A DNA stretch of 64,000 nt. It comes from Paroedura picta (lineage: Eukaryota; Chordata; Lepidosauria; Squamata; Gekkonidae). Each line of letters opens with the position of its first letter. Position 1 is the first letter of the stretch. Under the pieces are notes generated by a model. That model did not search any database. It worked only from the letters and a program-made list of their open reading frames with translations, and was not told the DNA's origin. The DNA is taken from positions 14,371,345-14,435,344 of the forward strand of contig NC_135381.1 in the NCBI RefSeq assembly GCF_049243985.1, given 5' to 3'. This document shows positions 1 through 40,287 of the stretch, in pieces. The translations under genes and the position numbers were made by a program.

Positions 1-140
1 AGGAGGCGACCTTGATCTTAACTGTACCCGCCTCAACCAAATGCCTGGCGGAAGAGCTCTGTCTTACAGGCCATGCGGAACTGTGCAAGCTCCATCGGAG
101 CCCTTAGTTCTTCCGGGAGCTCATTCCACTAGGACCTGCT
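1..140 (-). mobile_element. LINE fragment (L2/CR1-like, 3' coding end)
   Basis: It carries the reverse complement of a FRRxCKTELFRQAF-like LINE C-terminus (GCCTGGCGGAAGAGCTC and GAGCTCATTCCACTAGG). It is shared with the larger copies at 37.9-39.0 kb and 60.5 kb. Confidence 0.55.
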
Positions 141-584
141 ACCAGGCAACGAAACCAGTGCAATCATTTTCATTCATTCGCGCACAGGAATACAAAAAGG
201 CAAAAACATTGGCGTGTGCAGGCCCTGCGCTTGTGACATTTCTGCACATCTGGCAGCACCATCCGCAAGTTAGAAGGAAAAGCCAACAGTGCACGGTTTC
301 AGCTGGCCGGTCTCCTCATGAGGTCACCCATAAACCTTCCCCACCCCCAATCTTGGAGCAGTTTTCACTTTAAAAACAAGTTCCTTTTTTTAAAAAAAGA
401 GGCAATAAACGAACAGAGAAATCCATGACTGTTCGTGGAAGGCTTTAAAAGTTTTGTTCAAAAATATTAAAGTTGGATAAACAGTGGCCAAATCATGGTG
501 GGAGGGACATCACGAACATACAGACCAGTTGTTTTACTTGCAAAGCTTGGAGAAAGAAGGACTCTTACCACAATCAGAGTTGCC

Positions 585-790
585 AGACACAAACATGAAG
601 CTGCCTTAGACTGAATCTGACTCTTGATCAAGGTCAGTATTGTCTACTCAACTGGCAGCAGCAGTCCAGGGTGTCAGGCAGAGGTCTTTTTTGCTGCCTA
701 GTCCTTTCTAAGTGGAGGTGCCAGAGACTGAACAGGAGACCTTCTGCATGCAAAGCAGAGGCTATTCCACTGAACCACAGCTCCTTCCCA
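585..790 (-). mobile_element. tRNA-derived SINE (diverged)
   Basis: The reverse strand reads GAGCTGTGGTTCAGTGGA ... TGCATGCAGAAGGTCTCC, an A/B-box tRNA-like head. It ends in GAATCTGATTCAGTCTAAGGCAGCTTCATGT-like sequence typical of a common squamate SINE. A second copy is at 35.95-36.17 kb. Confidence 0.6.
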
Positions 791-1510
791 CTTGAAGAAA
801 AATAGCCTGTCCCTTTAATAGAGGGTTAATGTGTGGAAATGGGCGAGTTAACCTGTTCATGGCATGGAAGTAAATAAAATTCCATTATGCCTGTATTAAA
901 GGCACAGGATTTTTTTTTCTCCCTCTAGCAGGACTGTTAGTAACCCTATTTCAAATCTACAAAAAGTCATAGTCAAATAAACTTTTTTAGTCTTTAAAGG
1001 TGCCAAACTGGTGCTTATTTTTTTCTGCTTTTTGCCGACTACTACATCTGCATAATAAAATGCTGCCTGCTAGGATATGTGGGCGTATAAAAATTTGAAT
1101 GTGCTGTTTTTCTTCTTCTGAACAATTGTTTTTATTTGCATGCAAAGCTTTGCAGATATAAGCACTTAAGACTATTACAAATAAGATTGTTTTGACTGTT
1201 GCCTTTTTATTTGTATGCAAAGTTATGCAGATTTAAACAGTTAAAACTAATGCAAATAAGATTGCTTTGTCTATGTGAGGGTGTATATTGGTATTTTTGT
1301 GATGGGTGATGCATTTTCCACAAAACTCTTGGGAAAGTAAGCACAGGCAAACTACATCTGCTTGGGATGTTTCCAAACATTGATGATTCTCTGAGTGGCC
1401 TTTTTTGTTGCTGTAAATGCCCAGATGCACAGCATACTAAACACATGGCAATTTTCCCTGCATTTCCCTTGCCTCTGCCCCCAAATGTATGTATTTTTAT
1501 TTATTATATT

Positions 1511-1563
<53 letters not shown>

Positions 1564-1585
1564 ATGTATGTATGTATGTATGTAT
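1511..1585. repeat. (TGTC)n followed by (TGTA)n microsatellite
   Basis: About 13 TGTC units run directly into about 6 TGTA units. The long Cys/Val/Leu-rich reading frames here are artefacts of the repeat. Confidence 0.95.
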
Positions 1586-2564
1586 AGATTTGTGGATTAT
1601 TGTTCATAAATTGTAAACCATGAGAAGAGGACCGTTCTGAAAGTGCTCATGTTGCACAGGTGATGCTCTGTGATCCACCCGAGGGTTCTGATCTATGGGG
1701 TGACAATCACTGAACAAGAAAGATGGTGTACAATATTGCAAAAGTATCGCAAAAGAGAGAATCAGGGCAGCTTGTGCTTACTTAGCATGCAGATGGACTG
1801 TGCTCATGACGCCAGGCCAGTAGAGCCAATTCCCACACTCCATGGATTAGTGCCTTTCACTGCAGAACCAATTCTATTAACCCTTTGGCAAGTGGCAAGC
1901 ATGACAAACTCTCATCCATCCACTGTTGCCCAAACTGGAGGGGGAAATCGACCTTCAGCTTTTCACCCTTGCCAAGATTCTCCAGATCGCACGTGAACGT
2001 TCTGCATTCCTTTACAGGAGGTTGTGAATGATCGTGGAGCAAACGCACCAAAGTGAACGAAGCCAAAACAAATGTTCGAAGTAAACTATGAAGAACGACG
2101 GCGTGTTGCTTACTGTATGTACGGATCAGATCAAAGAGAACAGAGCAGGGCAATCAATCCCCTTCTGAATTTTATCCCCGTGGTCCACACGGCAAATGTA
2201 CGTTCCCTATTTGGTTGCAAATCAGTTTGGGTTTTTACAGAGTTTTATGACATTATCCCGTGGTTGCAACCCAGTTTGAGTTTTGTGTCTCAAGAAGAAA
2301 GGCGCGATATAAATTTAACAAGAAAATAAATATTGATTATGACTCTGTGTTGGCCAAATGCACATTATGTTTAACACATGATCCCAATGGGGACTTGCAT
2401 GTTCCCTGTAACAGTGCCCAATTCTGGGCTGTCCATGTGGGGTGTCATTCAATGCACAGGCAGTATCCCAGAGTGACAAATAATGCATCCCTGGGCCATT
2501 TGGTATCGGGAAAATGGCATAGGAGGGAAGGCTAAAAGTCCCAATCCAAATTAAGAGGATCTGA

Positions 2565-3058
2565 AGAGCCTGGAATTTTTCAGTTTAGAAAAGAGACAAC
2601 TAACGGGGGACATGATCGAGGTTTATAAAATTATTCATGGAGTGTAGAGGGTTGACGAAGAAAAATGTTTCTCCCTCCCTCAAAATATTAGGACTCGATA
2701 AATGAAGCTGATTGGCAGTAGATTCAGAATGAGCAAAAGAAAATTTCTTTACAGAGAGAGTGATTAAAATGTGGAATTCGCTGACAGAGAATGTAGTGAT
2801 GGCCACAGGAATAAACAGCTTTAAAAAGGGATTAGATGGATTTGTGGAGAAGAGGTTTATCAGTAGCTACTAGTCATGGTGACGGAGGGGAACCTCCACA
2901 TTCAGAGGCACTAAACCGCTGAATCCCGGAGCCAGGAGGCAACATCTGGGGAAGATCTTGGCCTCTATTCCCTGTTGACGGCCCTCCTGCATAACTGCTC
3001 AGCTTCTGTGTGAGACAAGATGCTGGACTGATCCAACAGAGCTCCTCTTATGTTCTTA
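2565..3058 (+). mobile_element. LINE 3' untranslated end (CR1/L2 group)
   Basis: The stretch from GGGGGACATGATCGAGG to the terminal CTCTTATGTTCTTAT follows a very common squamate LINE 3' UTR (GGAATTCGCTGACAGAG, TGATGGCCACAGGAATAAAC, GATGCTGGACTGATCCAAC). Family placement is from memory. A shorter relative is at 29.64-29.85 kb and another tail at 62.40-62.48 kb. Confidence 0.7.
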
Positions 3059-3427
3059 TCAAGCCCCTGCAGTTTTTTCTAATGAATTGCTATGGGAAAC
3101 ATGCAGCTGCCATTTGGTTGCACGTTCCCATGGTGATCATGATTACAGACTGTGAAGATCAAGATTGGGGACCACTTACAGAAAGTTATACTGTGCATTA
3201 ACATATTTAGCTTGACCCTATGCCTTTGTTGCCATGGAAATACTTATACACTGTTCCATCTAAAGTGTATACGGGGGGCGATGCAACCAGGTTCTGCATG
3301 TTTCTAGTATTATCAGACGAGAAATGTCTGTGGGTGCACCTGTCGTCTATTCTCTGTGTAATCAACTGTTTTTAATACGTAAAATAATTTTCTAATGTGA
3401 AGGAGGAACATATGCATAATTAAGCCT

Positions 3428-3556
<129 letters not shown>

Positions 3557-3631
3557 CCGCCCAGCTGAAGCTTGAGCGGAAAACCCAAGACTAAAAACTG
3601 GTCCAGCATTCAAAGTACGTGACCTATAGGT

Positions 3632-3727
3632 CAGGGGTAGTCAACCTGTGGTCCTCCAGATGTTGGCAGGGGCTCATGGGAAGTGTAGTCCATGAACATC
3701 TGGAGGACCACAGGTTGACGACCCCTG
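3632..3727. mobile_element. Foldback hAT MITE, short copy
   Basis: CAGGGGTAGTCAACCTGTGG at one end mirrors the reverse complement at the other, and the loop is nearly absent. The flanks repeat CCTATAGG. Confidence 0.85.
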
Positions 3728-3744
3728 ACCTATAGGATCGCCAG

Positions 3745-3912
3745 CTCTGAAGAATTTGAAGTTTGGTGAGGGGGGGATTTTAATGGGGTATAATGTTATA
3801 GAGTTTACCGTCGAAAGCAATCATCCTCTCCAGGTGAATTGTTCTCTGTTGTGGGGAGATCAGCTGCAATGGTGGAATAACTCCAGCGACTACCTGGAAG
3901 GTTACAACCCTA
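3745..3912 (-). mobile_element. GGGTTGCCA-TIR nonautonomous DNA element
   Basis: The ends resemble AGGGTTGTAACC and GCCAGCTC. The interior has GGGGTATAATGTTATAGAG and CTCTCCAGGTGAATTG, matching the family also seen at 8.2, 21.4, 25.7, 27.7, 35.5 and 40.3 kb. This copy is diverged. Confidence 0.55.
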
Positions 3913-4180
3913 ATGACATCTCTTTTCATTTGACTGCTGATTGCTCGTTTTACCTTTTTATTATGTTTTTTTATGTATTACCATTTGTGCTGTTTTTTAC
4001 TGACACATGGAATTTTCTTTCTCATTTTAATGTGGTATGTTTTCTTTCAAGTTCTGTATGAATGCTGTTTCTGGTGGATTGGGGGAACAGGGATCTCTAG
4101 AAGTAGCTAAAACAATGCATGGATGCTTGCACACTGCATAGAACTCATTGGAGGAGGGGATGCTTTCCTAGAGACTGTAC

Positions 4181-32378
<28,198 letters not shown>

Positions 32379-33130
32379 GAGGCTCTGGCGGGCGGGCGTC
32401 CGTGGGGCGCAGCCTGCCCTTCCCCGCCGAAGGCTCCCTCCCTCCCCTCCCCTCCAGGCAGGAGGCGCTCAGCGAGGCGCTCTCATTGAGAAAAAGCCGC
32501 GGAGCGCCAGAGGGAGCTGCCTGCCTGCCTGCCTTGGCGGTGGCGCCGTGCCAGGCGCAGCCGGGACAAATCCGGGGTGAGTCGGGGGCCGGGAAGGAGC
32601 TTGCGAGCCCCAGCCCCCCCCCTCCCTCCCTCCCCGGTCTCACTTTTTTCAAACAAGGGCGGGGGCGGAGGACTAGTGCGGGGAGCCTCTGGCGCCGGAG
32701 CCCCTGGGCGAGAAGTCCGCAGCAGCTGCCGGGCCGGGGGCGGGGGGGCGGAGTGCGCGCGTGTATGCGCGCGCGTCCAGGCAAGGAAGCGGCGCTGAAA
32801 TCCATCCGTGGAAGCACACACGCACACACCATCAAAGCCAGGGGAAACTCCTCCGTTTTCAGACTGGGGGTGGGGGGCATCTTTGCAAAGCGGAGGAGCC
32901 CCAAGGAGAACTGGCTGGCCTGCAGCTCCCCCCCCCTCCCCCCTCGCTTTTGGCCTCTTACTCCTGGCAGAACTTTGGGATTCTGCGGTGGGCGCCTTTT
33001 GGGTTTCCCCGCTGCGCAACCCACAAGATCCCTCCTGGGATCCCCCCCATTTCCCCTCTTTCTTTCCCCCTCGGCTGGAGTAAGGAGCAAGTAGAAGTTT
33101 CACAAAGGACAGCGGGGGGGGGGGGTGCTG
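32379..33130 (-). promoter_or_regulatory. EMID1 CpG-island promoter and 5' leader
   Basis: GC- and CpG-rich from about 32.16 to 33.13 kb, with runs such as CCGGGGGCGGGGGGGCGG and GCGCGCGTGTATGCGCGCGC. It surrounds the EMID1 start codon. No TATA box is obvious. Long open frames on both strands here reflect base composition. The transcription start cannot be fixed by eye. Confidence 0.7.
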
Positions 33131-33319
33131 CCCCTGCCCGTTTCCTTCTCTTTCTGCCTTTCATGTGCAAACTGTGCAGAGGTTTCCGAATCCTTTTTCC
33201 TTCTTACACTGGCGATGGGGGTGGGGGGAAATGATGATGATGGACTTGGGTCATACACAAGGCTGTTCAATTTCTTCTCCCTCCTCCTTCAGGGGGGAAG
33301 CCAGTCCTGTTATCTAGGG

Positions 33320-33455
33320 CAGGGGTAGTCAACCTGTGGTCCTCCAGATGTCCATGGACTACAATTCCCATGAGCCCCTGCCAGCGTTTGCTGGCAGGGG
33401 CTCATGGGAATTGTCGTCCATGGACATCTGGAGGACCACAGGTTGACTAACCCTG
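33320..33455. mobile_element. Foldback hAT MITE
   Basis: Exact ATCTAGGG duplications flank a palindrome centred on GCGTTTGCTGGC. It belongs to the ACCTGTGGTCC arm subtype. Confidence 0.95.
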
Positions 33456-33874
33456 ATCTAGGGCAGCCCCAGAAGAGACCCAAATGCAGAGGGAGGTTTT
33501 CAGGTGGCAGGAAAGAAAAGGGACCTGGTGAACACAGGCCGGCAAGAGTTAAGCCAATCGCCCCCTAGCAGCACGTGACTCCGTGGAGCATTTCATCTCC
33601 ATGTCAGCACGTAGATGCTGCAAATTAGGCGAAAATACGGGATCTGGCAAGAAACCATCCAACGTGTTCTGAAATGAGACGGGAAGGAGGCAGCCGGCTC
33701 AGTCTTGACCTGGCTGATCATCCCATCTGGCCACAGGAAGCTGCCACGGCCGGAGGGGGGTCATTCCGGAATGTGACGCCTAAAGTGGTACAGTTCTCTT
33801 CATCTCCTTCTTCCCTAAATGCAAGGTCATTCTCCTCTGTGCAAGCCTGCTTAGATGTAGCTTGCAAATTCCTG

Positions 33875-33960
33875 AGTCAAGGGGCACCTTTAAGACCCAC
33901 AAAGTTTTATTCAGGATACAGGCTTTCGTGTGCAAGCAGGCTTCTTCAGATACCATCACT
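33875..33960 (-). mobile_element. Retroelement 3' end with hammerhead-like core
   Basis: The minus strand reads CTGAAGA (33949-33943), a 15-nt partly self-pairing segment, then GAAA (33927-33924), then CCTGTATCCTGAATAAAAC and GGGTCTTAAAGGTGCCCC. Confidence 0.6.
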
Positions 33961-34424
33961 GCTGCCCACCTGAAATCTACATTCTTTTGTTGTAGTGGCA
34001 CATGCAAAGCCCCGGCTAGATCTTACCAGGAAAAGCTTTCTCCTGAAGAGCTTAAACCCCCACTGTGTCTTGCTTTCCTTGCTCTCCATAGCCCTTATGG
34101 AGGGGAAATCTTGCAGCAAAGCTATTTGCCTTTTCCTGGGGAAAACAGAGGCAAGGCAAGTTACAATATCAGGTGGGGGAGGAGGTTTCTTTGGGGAAAC
34201 AAGGGCAGAAAGCCCCCCCCCCCTTCCACCCAAGCCTTTGTAGACCAGCTCAGAGTGTTGTATTTTTTTTTTTTTTTACAAATTTCTATTTTGTGACTAG
34301 GTCCATCCATTGAGCCGCCATTTTGTAATTGGTTGCTCTTGAGACCCTGGATTAAAAAAATCAGCTCCCAGAAAACTAATTCTGTCCTGCCCCGAAATAG
34401 TTCTCTCTAATCCTTTTGACCTCC

Positions 34425-34860
34425 ATAGACCTCCTTCTCACTAGCCACTGAGAAACCCCTGAAACATTCTTCAGGCTTCAAGAAACCCCAGAAGTGGTGC
34501 AATCCTGCAGAATATAATTGGGAAGCAGAGCAGTGGAAACGCCCACCTGGGGCCCCTCCCCACCCCCTCCAGGCTCATCAATGGCCATCTTGAGATGGGT
34601 GGGTGGGTTGACACAACCATATATGGTCATATCACCCAATAAATGTGTAACAAATTTAAAAAATATTTTAAACATTAACTCCCACCCATTCTGGGGAAGG
34701 CACTGGCAAACCACCCCGTATTGAGTCTGCCATGAAAACGCTGGAGGGCGTCACCCCAAGGGTCAGACATGACTCGGCTTGCACAGGGGATACCTTTACC
34801 CACCCATTCAGGAAACCCTTCCAGGGCTGCCAAGAAACCCTGCTTGAGAAATTCTGCCCT
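34425..34860 (+). mobile_element. hAT element split by a SINE
   Basis: Same family as 45.55 kb: GAGAAACCCCTGAAACATTC, GGAAGCAGAGCAGTGGAAAC, TATCACCCAATAAATGTG and, after the SINE, TTCAGGAAACCCTTCCAGG. Confidence 0.8.
34692..34798 (+). mobile_element. (ACCTTT)-tailed SINE 3' part nested in the hAT element
   Basis: GGGGAAGGCACTGGCAAACC to GGGGATACCTTTA, with 11-bp duplications CCCACCCATTC on both sides, so it inserted as a 5'-shortened copy. Confidence 0.9.
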
Positions 34861-35499
34861 ATCTATGAGTGGAGCCCAAAGGTGTCCCACTCGTTATGCA
34901 GAAAAGGATGGTGAGTTGAGAGAGGGTGTGCATGTAATTTTTGGAGTGTGCTACACCAAGATGAGTGTGTTAAGGAATGCTGCCCCCACTTTAAAAAAAA
35001 AACACTCCTTATACGCAGTGAGTGCATTAGGAAGACGGCCATGCTAAACCCTCTCCTACGTCCATGCTGTTATTACGCTGAGTTTGGTTTTGCATGGGAT
35101 ATACAATGAAAGCTAGGAAACACAGCCAGCGCATTCTAGAAATTTACCCCCTCTTCCTCTGCATAATGTATAGAACTTCTCTTATTTTGCATAAACTATA
35201 GATGAGGTGTTAAAATTCTTTCTGAGCCGTACCACTTCAGGGTATAGAAGGTGGTATGTGAGAAAAATTTGCTCCCATCCACAATGCTGGCCCATTGAGG
35301 AAAAGACCAGGTTGGATCTCTGCCTTCTGGCGCATTCTTTTTTAGCATACGGCTGAACATTTGGCCATGCAATCTCCCACCTGCATTTTGGAGAAATGTC
35401 CTGTTCCTGGGAACGAAGGCGGTTAAAGCATGCTATGAGCACAGCAAAGATCCTGGGCACATGTTACAAACCTCACAAAGAGACCGAGGAATGGTCTTA

Positions 35500-35752
35500 G
35501 GGTTGCCACCCTCCAGGTAGAGGCTGGAGATCTCCTGGGATTACAACTGACCAGACTTCATTGATAGCTTGGTTATTTATGATGTATCGATTTCAAACAT
35601 GTATCCCCCCATTTCTCTAGGAGGAAGCGGCTGCTTTGGAAGGAGGGCTGTTCGGCATTACACCCTGCTGAGGTCTCTCCCCACCATAAAGCCCACCCTC
35701 CCCAGCTCCACCCTCTGATCTCCAAATATTTACGAACCCAGAGTTGGTATCC
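35500..35752 (+). mobile_element. GGGTTGCCA-TIR DNA element
   Basis: AGGGTTGCCACCCTCCAGGT, GATCTCCTGGGATTACAACT and CATTACACCCTGCTGAGGTC to ACCCAGAGTTGG. Confidence 0.75.
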
Positions 35753-35949
35753 TGCATTACCACCCACCCACCCCCATGTTTAGTGCCAGGAAAAGCTTTT
35801 TCGCATCTACTGATTCTTGGACATGCCAGGGTTGGCGTGGGAATGCTCCGTGAGAGAAGCATGGCTTATGATGTGATCTGGCTCAAGTTTGATGTGCACT
35901 AATTTAAAGACAGACAGTGCCCTCTGGTGGTTAAGACAGGAAGCAAGAT

Positions 35950-36170
35950 CAGCCCTTGCTTGAGGTTGCCTTTTGCTGTAGCAGACAGCGGGTCCATCTG
36001 TATCGTCCACTCAGATTGGCAGCAGTTCTCAGGTGTTTCAGACAGAGTTCCTTCACATCACCAACCACCTGTTCCCTTTTAATTGGAGATGCCAGGGAAT
36101 GAGCCTGGCTGGGACCTTCTGCATGCCAAGCAGAGGATCTGCCGCTGAGCCATAACCCCTTCCCGCTAGG
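35950..36170 (-). mobile_element. tRNA-derived SINE (same family as 0.6 kb)
   Basis: The minus strand has GCTCAGCGGCAGATCCTCTG, GGCATGCAGAAGGTCCC and the tail region GACAATACTGACC-like sequence reading toward 35.95 kb. Confidence 0.6.
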
Positions 36171-37700
36171 GATGGAGTTCATTAATTCAACGGAACTGAA
36201 ACAGCAGGTCTCGGGAAAGAATGTTCTCTCCCAGAGAGCCTGGAAGGCTGCTGCTAATCCCAGTACTGAGATAGGGGAACTAATGGCCTGATTCGGCATA
36301 GGAAGCTTCATTTGCTGTTAGAGCCATGCGAGGTAGACTAGAAGGACCCCAGCTCAGAGCCCCACTCGGTGGTAAAGCATGCTGGGTGACCGTGGGCCTG
36401 TCAGTCGCTCTCCCTCTCAACCTAACCCGCCTCACAGCAGCCTTACGTGGTGAAGGGGAGAATTATGAATCTGAATTCCTTGGAGGAAAAGTGCAAACTC
36501 AAAAGTAGCATTGGTGACAGGTGGAGGGGAGGCTGCAGGGAAATCATTTTGGATCTGCATTTAGCCCGCAGAGGAGGCACGGACCTGAATTCTTGCCGTT
36601 GGCTGGAAGGAAAGACTTTCAGGGAGCTGTCAGTACTTATATATCACTTTACTTTGCAGGGAACAGATGCTGCTCCAGAGACTTGCGCTGGCTAACGTGC
36701 AAACGGGTTGGACAACTCCCGCTTCTTTCTAATTTTCTTATATTTATATACCGGCCCTCCCCTTGCGGCTCAGGGTGGTTTAAATTGTTTCCACTCCTGC
36801 TTGTTTCCGCTTGTGCAGAAAGCTTCCCAGGTGTGCCCTGTGGGGCAGCCGGTCTCCAGAACCGCTACCCACCCAGGGGCAGAAGGGACCACTGTGGCCA
36901 TTGCAAACCAAGAGCAACATGCATCAGCCCAACTATTTTGCTGTCCTTACATTTCGTTTGGCTGGCTTCCATTTGGCATGCTTTGCCAAGCAGCCGTTGA
37001 TTTTTATTTATACTCAGGAGACACAAGGAAGAGGCTCCTCAGACTGAAAGTGGATCCCGCTTCAGCTGCCTAAGCTAGTACAGCCTCACTCAGGTGCCTG
37101 CAGATCCTGTTTACAGATAACACAGGTGTTCTGTCTGTGTTGAAAGGCCTCTGGCAGGGGCCCCGGACGTCTGGTTCCTCTGTCAATTCCACCAGGAGGA
37201 TTTGTGCTGCAAACAGAAGGAGCCAGCTTTATGGACTAGGATTTGGCAGCTGACTGTAAGCGGAGCCCGGTGAGCGTGCGAGAAGAATAGCCCGGTGGTG
37301 CTCGATTAAGTTTAACGAGCATTCTGAGACATGCATGGGCTCCTCTCCCACACAGCTTTGGGGGACAGATTTCTCTCCCCCCCCCCCCCAAGCTCACACA
37401 CAGAACTTCTTCCTGTTTGCCTGGATAGCAACAAGTGAAGCCATAATTCAATCGAGGGAGTTTTTAAACTGCTGTACCTGTTGAACATCTATCTATCAAG
37501 ATGACCAGATTTTAACATTGGTAAAGCAGGACACCATTGACTGGGCTGGTTCTTGATTAAAAATTTGGTCTATATGGAGCAACAAAAAGTTTCATAGAAC
37601 ACACAGAACGCAAAAATAGTATTGTAATATATATATATTTTAAATTTCAACATAAGTACAATTTGCCAGGTACCCCCAGATGTCCCTCCAAATCTGGTCA

Positions 37701-37702
<2 letters not shown>

Positions 37703-37791
<89 letters not shown>
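37703..37791. repeat. (ATCT)n microsatellite
   Basis: About 22 perfect ATCT units. Confidence 0.97.
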
Positions 37792-38105
37792 GCTGCCAGA
37801 CTGCTATCTCGTGGCAGCTAACAATAAAAGCATACAATAAAAGCATCTAAAATACAATACTAAAACCTGTAAACACCCCCCCCCTGGAATGCTGGCCCCT
37901 ATTACAAACCTGGTTTCACCAGACAATACCAAATCCCAAGCCCTAATCTCCCCGGGGAAATGTCATAGCGAGAATCCTAGAGAAGAGGCAAGCTCTTTCA
38001 TCAGACTAGCCTCAGCCAAAAGCCTGGCGGAAGAGCTTCATCTCACAGGCCCTGCGGAACTGAATCCGTTCCGGCAGGGCGCTCAGCTCTTCCAGGAGCT
38101 CATTC

Positions 38106-38377
38106 TGTTATGTCTGTGGACATTTGACAGCAGATGCAAATGAAGGCTTCTGCCATCCTGTGAACTAACCAATCTGGTGGACCTGTTCAGGTCCAATCAG
38201 ACTGTCCCGCTTGGAGCCAATCAGGGGCTTTGGCGGGCCGCCTGAAATATATAAAAGTGCCTGAGCATGCCTGTTTTTCTTTGTCTGCTGTTTGGAGTTT
38301 GATGTTGGACTTGCTAAATAAAAAGAGCTGTTTAAAGAATTGGAGTCTGTGTTTACCGAACTTGCAGAATTAATACA
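38106..38377 (+). mobile_element. Solo-LTR-like fossil inserted in a LINE
   Basis: About 272 bp, TGTTATG...AATACA, with a CCAAT motif, TATATAAAAG and AATAAAAAG about 85 bp downstream, the U3-R-U5 order of an LTR. The LINE reads across it, and CATTC/CACTC at its edges is a likely 5-bp duplication. No internal region is present. Family unassigned; younger than the LINE it interrupts. Confidence 0.6.
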
Positions 38378-38619
38378 CTCCACCAGGCTGGCCAGGCCGA
38401 CTTCTTGTGGACCTGGGATCACCAATATATTTGTACCAGCTGAGCAAAGATCCCTGTGGGGAACATAGAGAGACAAACAGTCTCACAAGTACACCAGGCC
38501 CAGACCATGTATAGCCAGGTTAAAACCAGCACCTTGAACCTGATCCGGTACTCAACAGGCAACCAATGTAGCTGCCTGAATGCTGGCTGGCTATGGGCCC
38601 TCCAAGGCGTTCTCATGAG

Positions 38620-38770
38620 CAGGGTTAATTAACCTGTGGTTGTTCCAGATGTTCATGGACTACAATTCCCATGAGCCCCTGCCAGCATTTGCCCAGGAGC
38701 GAATGCTGGCAAGGGCTCCTGGGAATTGTAGTCCATGGACATCTGGAGGGCCACAGTTTGACTACCCCTG
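38620..38770. mobile_element. Foldback hAT MITE, diverged ends
   Basis: GATGTTCATGGACTACAATT pairs with the opposite arm around GCCAGCATTTGCCCAGGAGC. The left end is more diverged than the right. Confidence 0.85.
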
Positions 38771-39044
38771 GGCTAGACAATTGCACTTCCTGATCTGGCC
38801 CTTTCCTACCAAACCACATGACCTCTGTCTTAGAGAGTCTAAGTTTCAGCCAGCTTCGTCTGAGCAATATTGAAGCCTCTTTTGGACAACTGGCAAATGC
38901 TTCTGGGGGGATTCAGGGCGGCCATCCATCAAGAGATAGAGCTGGGCTTCTCTTTCAATGGATCCCACATCTCCTGTCCTCGATTTCCGCTTAAAAGTAA
39001 CTCCAGTTCCAAATTGTTAGTTTGGACAAGGAATGTGTTATTAA

Positions 39045-39275
39045 GAGCCAGCTTGGGGTAGTAGTTAGAAGCTACTAGTCTGGAGAACCGGGTTTGATGC
39101 CTCACTCAGCCACATGCAGCCAGCTGGAACCTTGAGCCAGCCACAGTTCTTTCAGAGCTCTCTCAACCTCACCTACCTACCTCACAGAGTTCTGTTGTGG
39201 GGAGAGGAAGGATTGGTGATTGTAAGTCACTTTGAGACTCCTCTGGGCAATAAAAAGCAGAATAAAAAAACAGTT
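39045..39275 (+). mobile_element. Sauria SINE
   Basis: AGAGCCAGCTTGGGGTAGTA, GGGTTTGATGCCTCACTC and GACTCCTCTGGGCAATAAA. Confidence 0.85.
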
Positions 39276-40287
39276 CTTCCTTGGATATACTTTGATTTAG
39301 CATTTGCTTAGGATGTCTCTCCCCAGCTTTGTACCAGATCTCTCCATAAACTATTCCTTTTCAGACCATTAAATCAGGTCTGCGTCCTTCTTTTCCTGCT
39401 GAAACTTACTTTTCACAGAAACCTCTTTAGGGGAAAGTTCCCAGTTTTTCATTCCCTACAAAAAATATGTGAGCTAATTCCCCATGTCAGTCGAAATGCA
39501 GGTTGATGGGTTTGCAGAGCTGCAGTAGCCAACTTAAGTTACCCTAAGGTTCTCTAATTCAAGGGATGTGCATTACTCCATATTAATCCTTTAATAGGAA
39601 ACTGCGGACACAATCTAATCAAGGTAAGCACTTTAAAGCCCAATAAGAGAGAGAGAGATAAGCATGTGCTGAAATCTTCCATGGAAACTAACAGGACTTT
39701 ATAAAGCGCTTAACTTGAACTGCGTTACACCCCATGCCTTTCTTTTTCATCTTGCATTCTCTGAACCAAGAGGTCCAATGAACTCACATACACCCTGCCA
39801 GCGGAGATATTTGAAAGAACCAAACACCACACAGAGAGCAAGGTGCAGGGTCAGAGAGATTTTATCTTTTATTTTCCCCTTTTTAAAGATGGGTCTCACA
39901 CAGACCGGAATGTAAAGGCAAGAGAAACCAGATGGTGTTTGTTATGACCGACTGGCTGCGAGAAAAGAAAAGGGAGAGAAGAAAAACTTGGCTCCATTGT
40001 GCTCCAAATTAGTTGCAGGCCAACGGCAGGGCTGTGACGAATTCCCTACGCTGGCAGAGTGCATTGTTGCGAGGCGATGACAATTTATTGCCGGCAAGGA
40101 GAACTGAAGACTGTCAATGGGAGCTTTCATTGGGTTTCTTTTGTGGATTAGATGTATTCGTTTTGCTCAGTGGTTTCCAAACTCTATTCCAGAGAACCCT
40201 GGTGGCTCCTCAGAACGTTATTAAGGGCTCCTCATGGAGAAGATTAGCACAAGTGGACAGGCTTTCGCAAGACGTTTCCTCAGGCAG

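Larger units (their letters stand above)
37890..38990 (-). mobile_element. LINE (L2/CR1-like ORF2 end), host of nested insertions
   Basis: The minus strand encodes FRQLHWLPVEYRIRFKVLVL near 38.55 kb, the conserved ORF2 C-terminal HWLPV-RI-FK motif. It continues through GGAGCTCATTC at about 38100. An LTR-like element (38106-38377) and a foldback MITE (38620-38770) interrupt it. The coding frame is broken. Confidence 0.7.
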
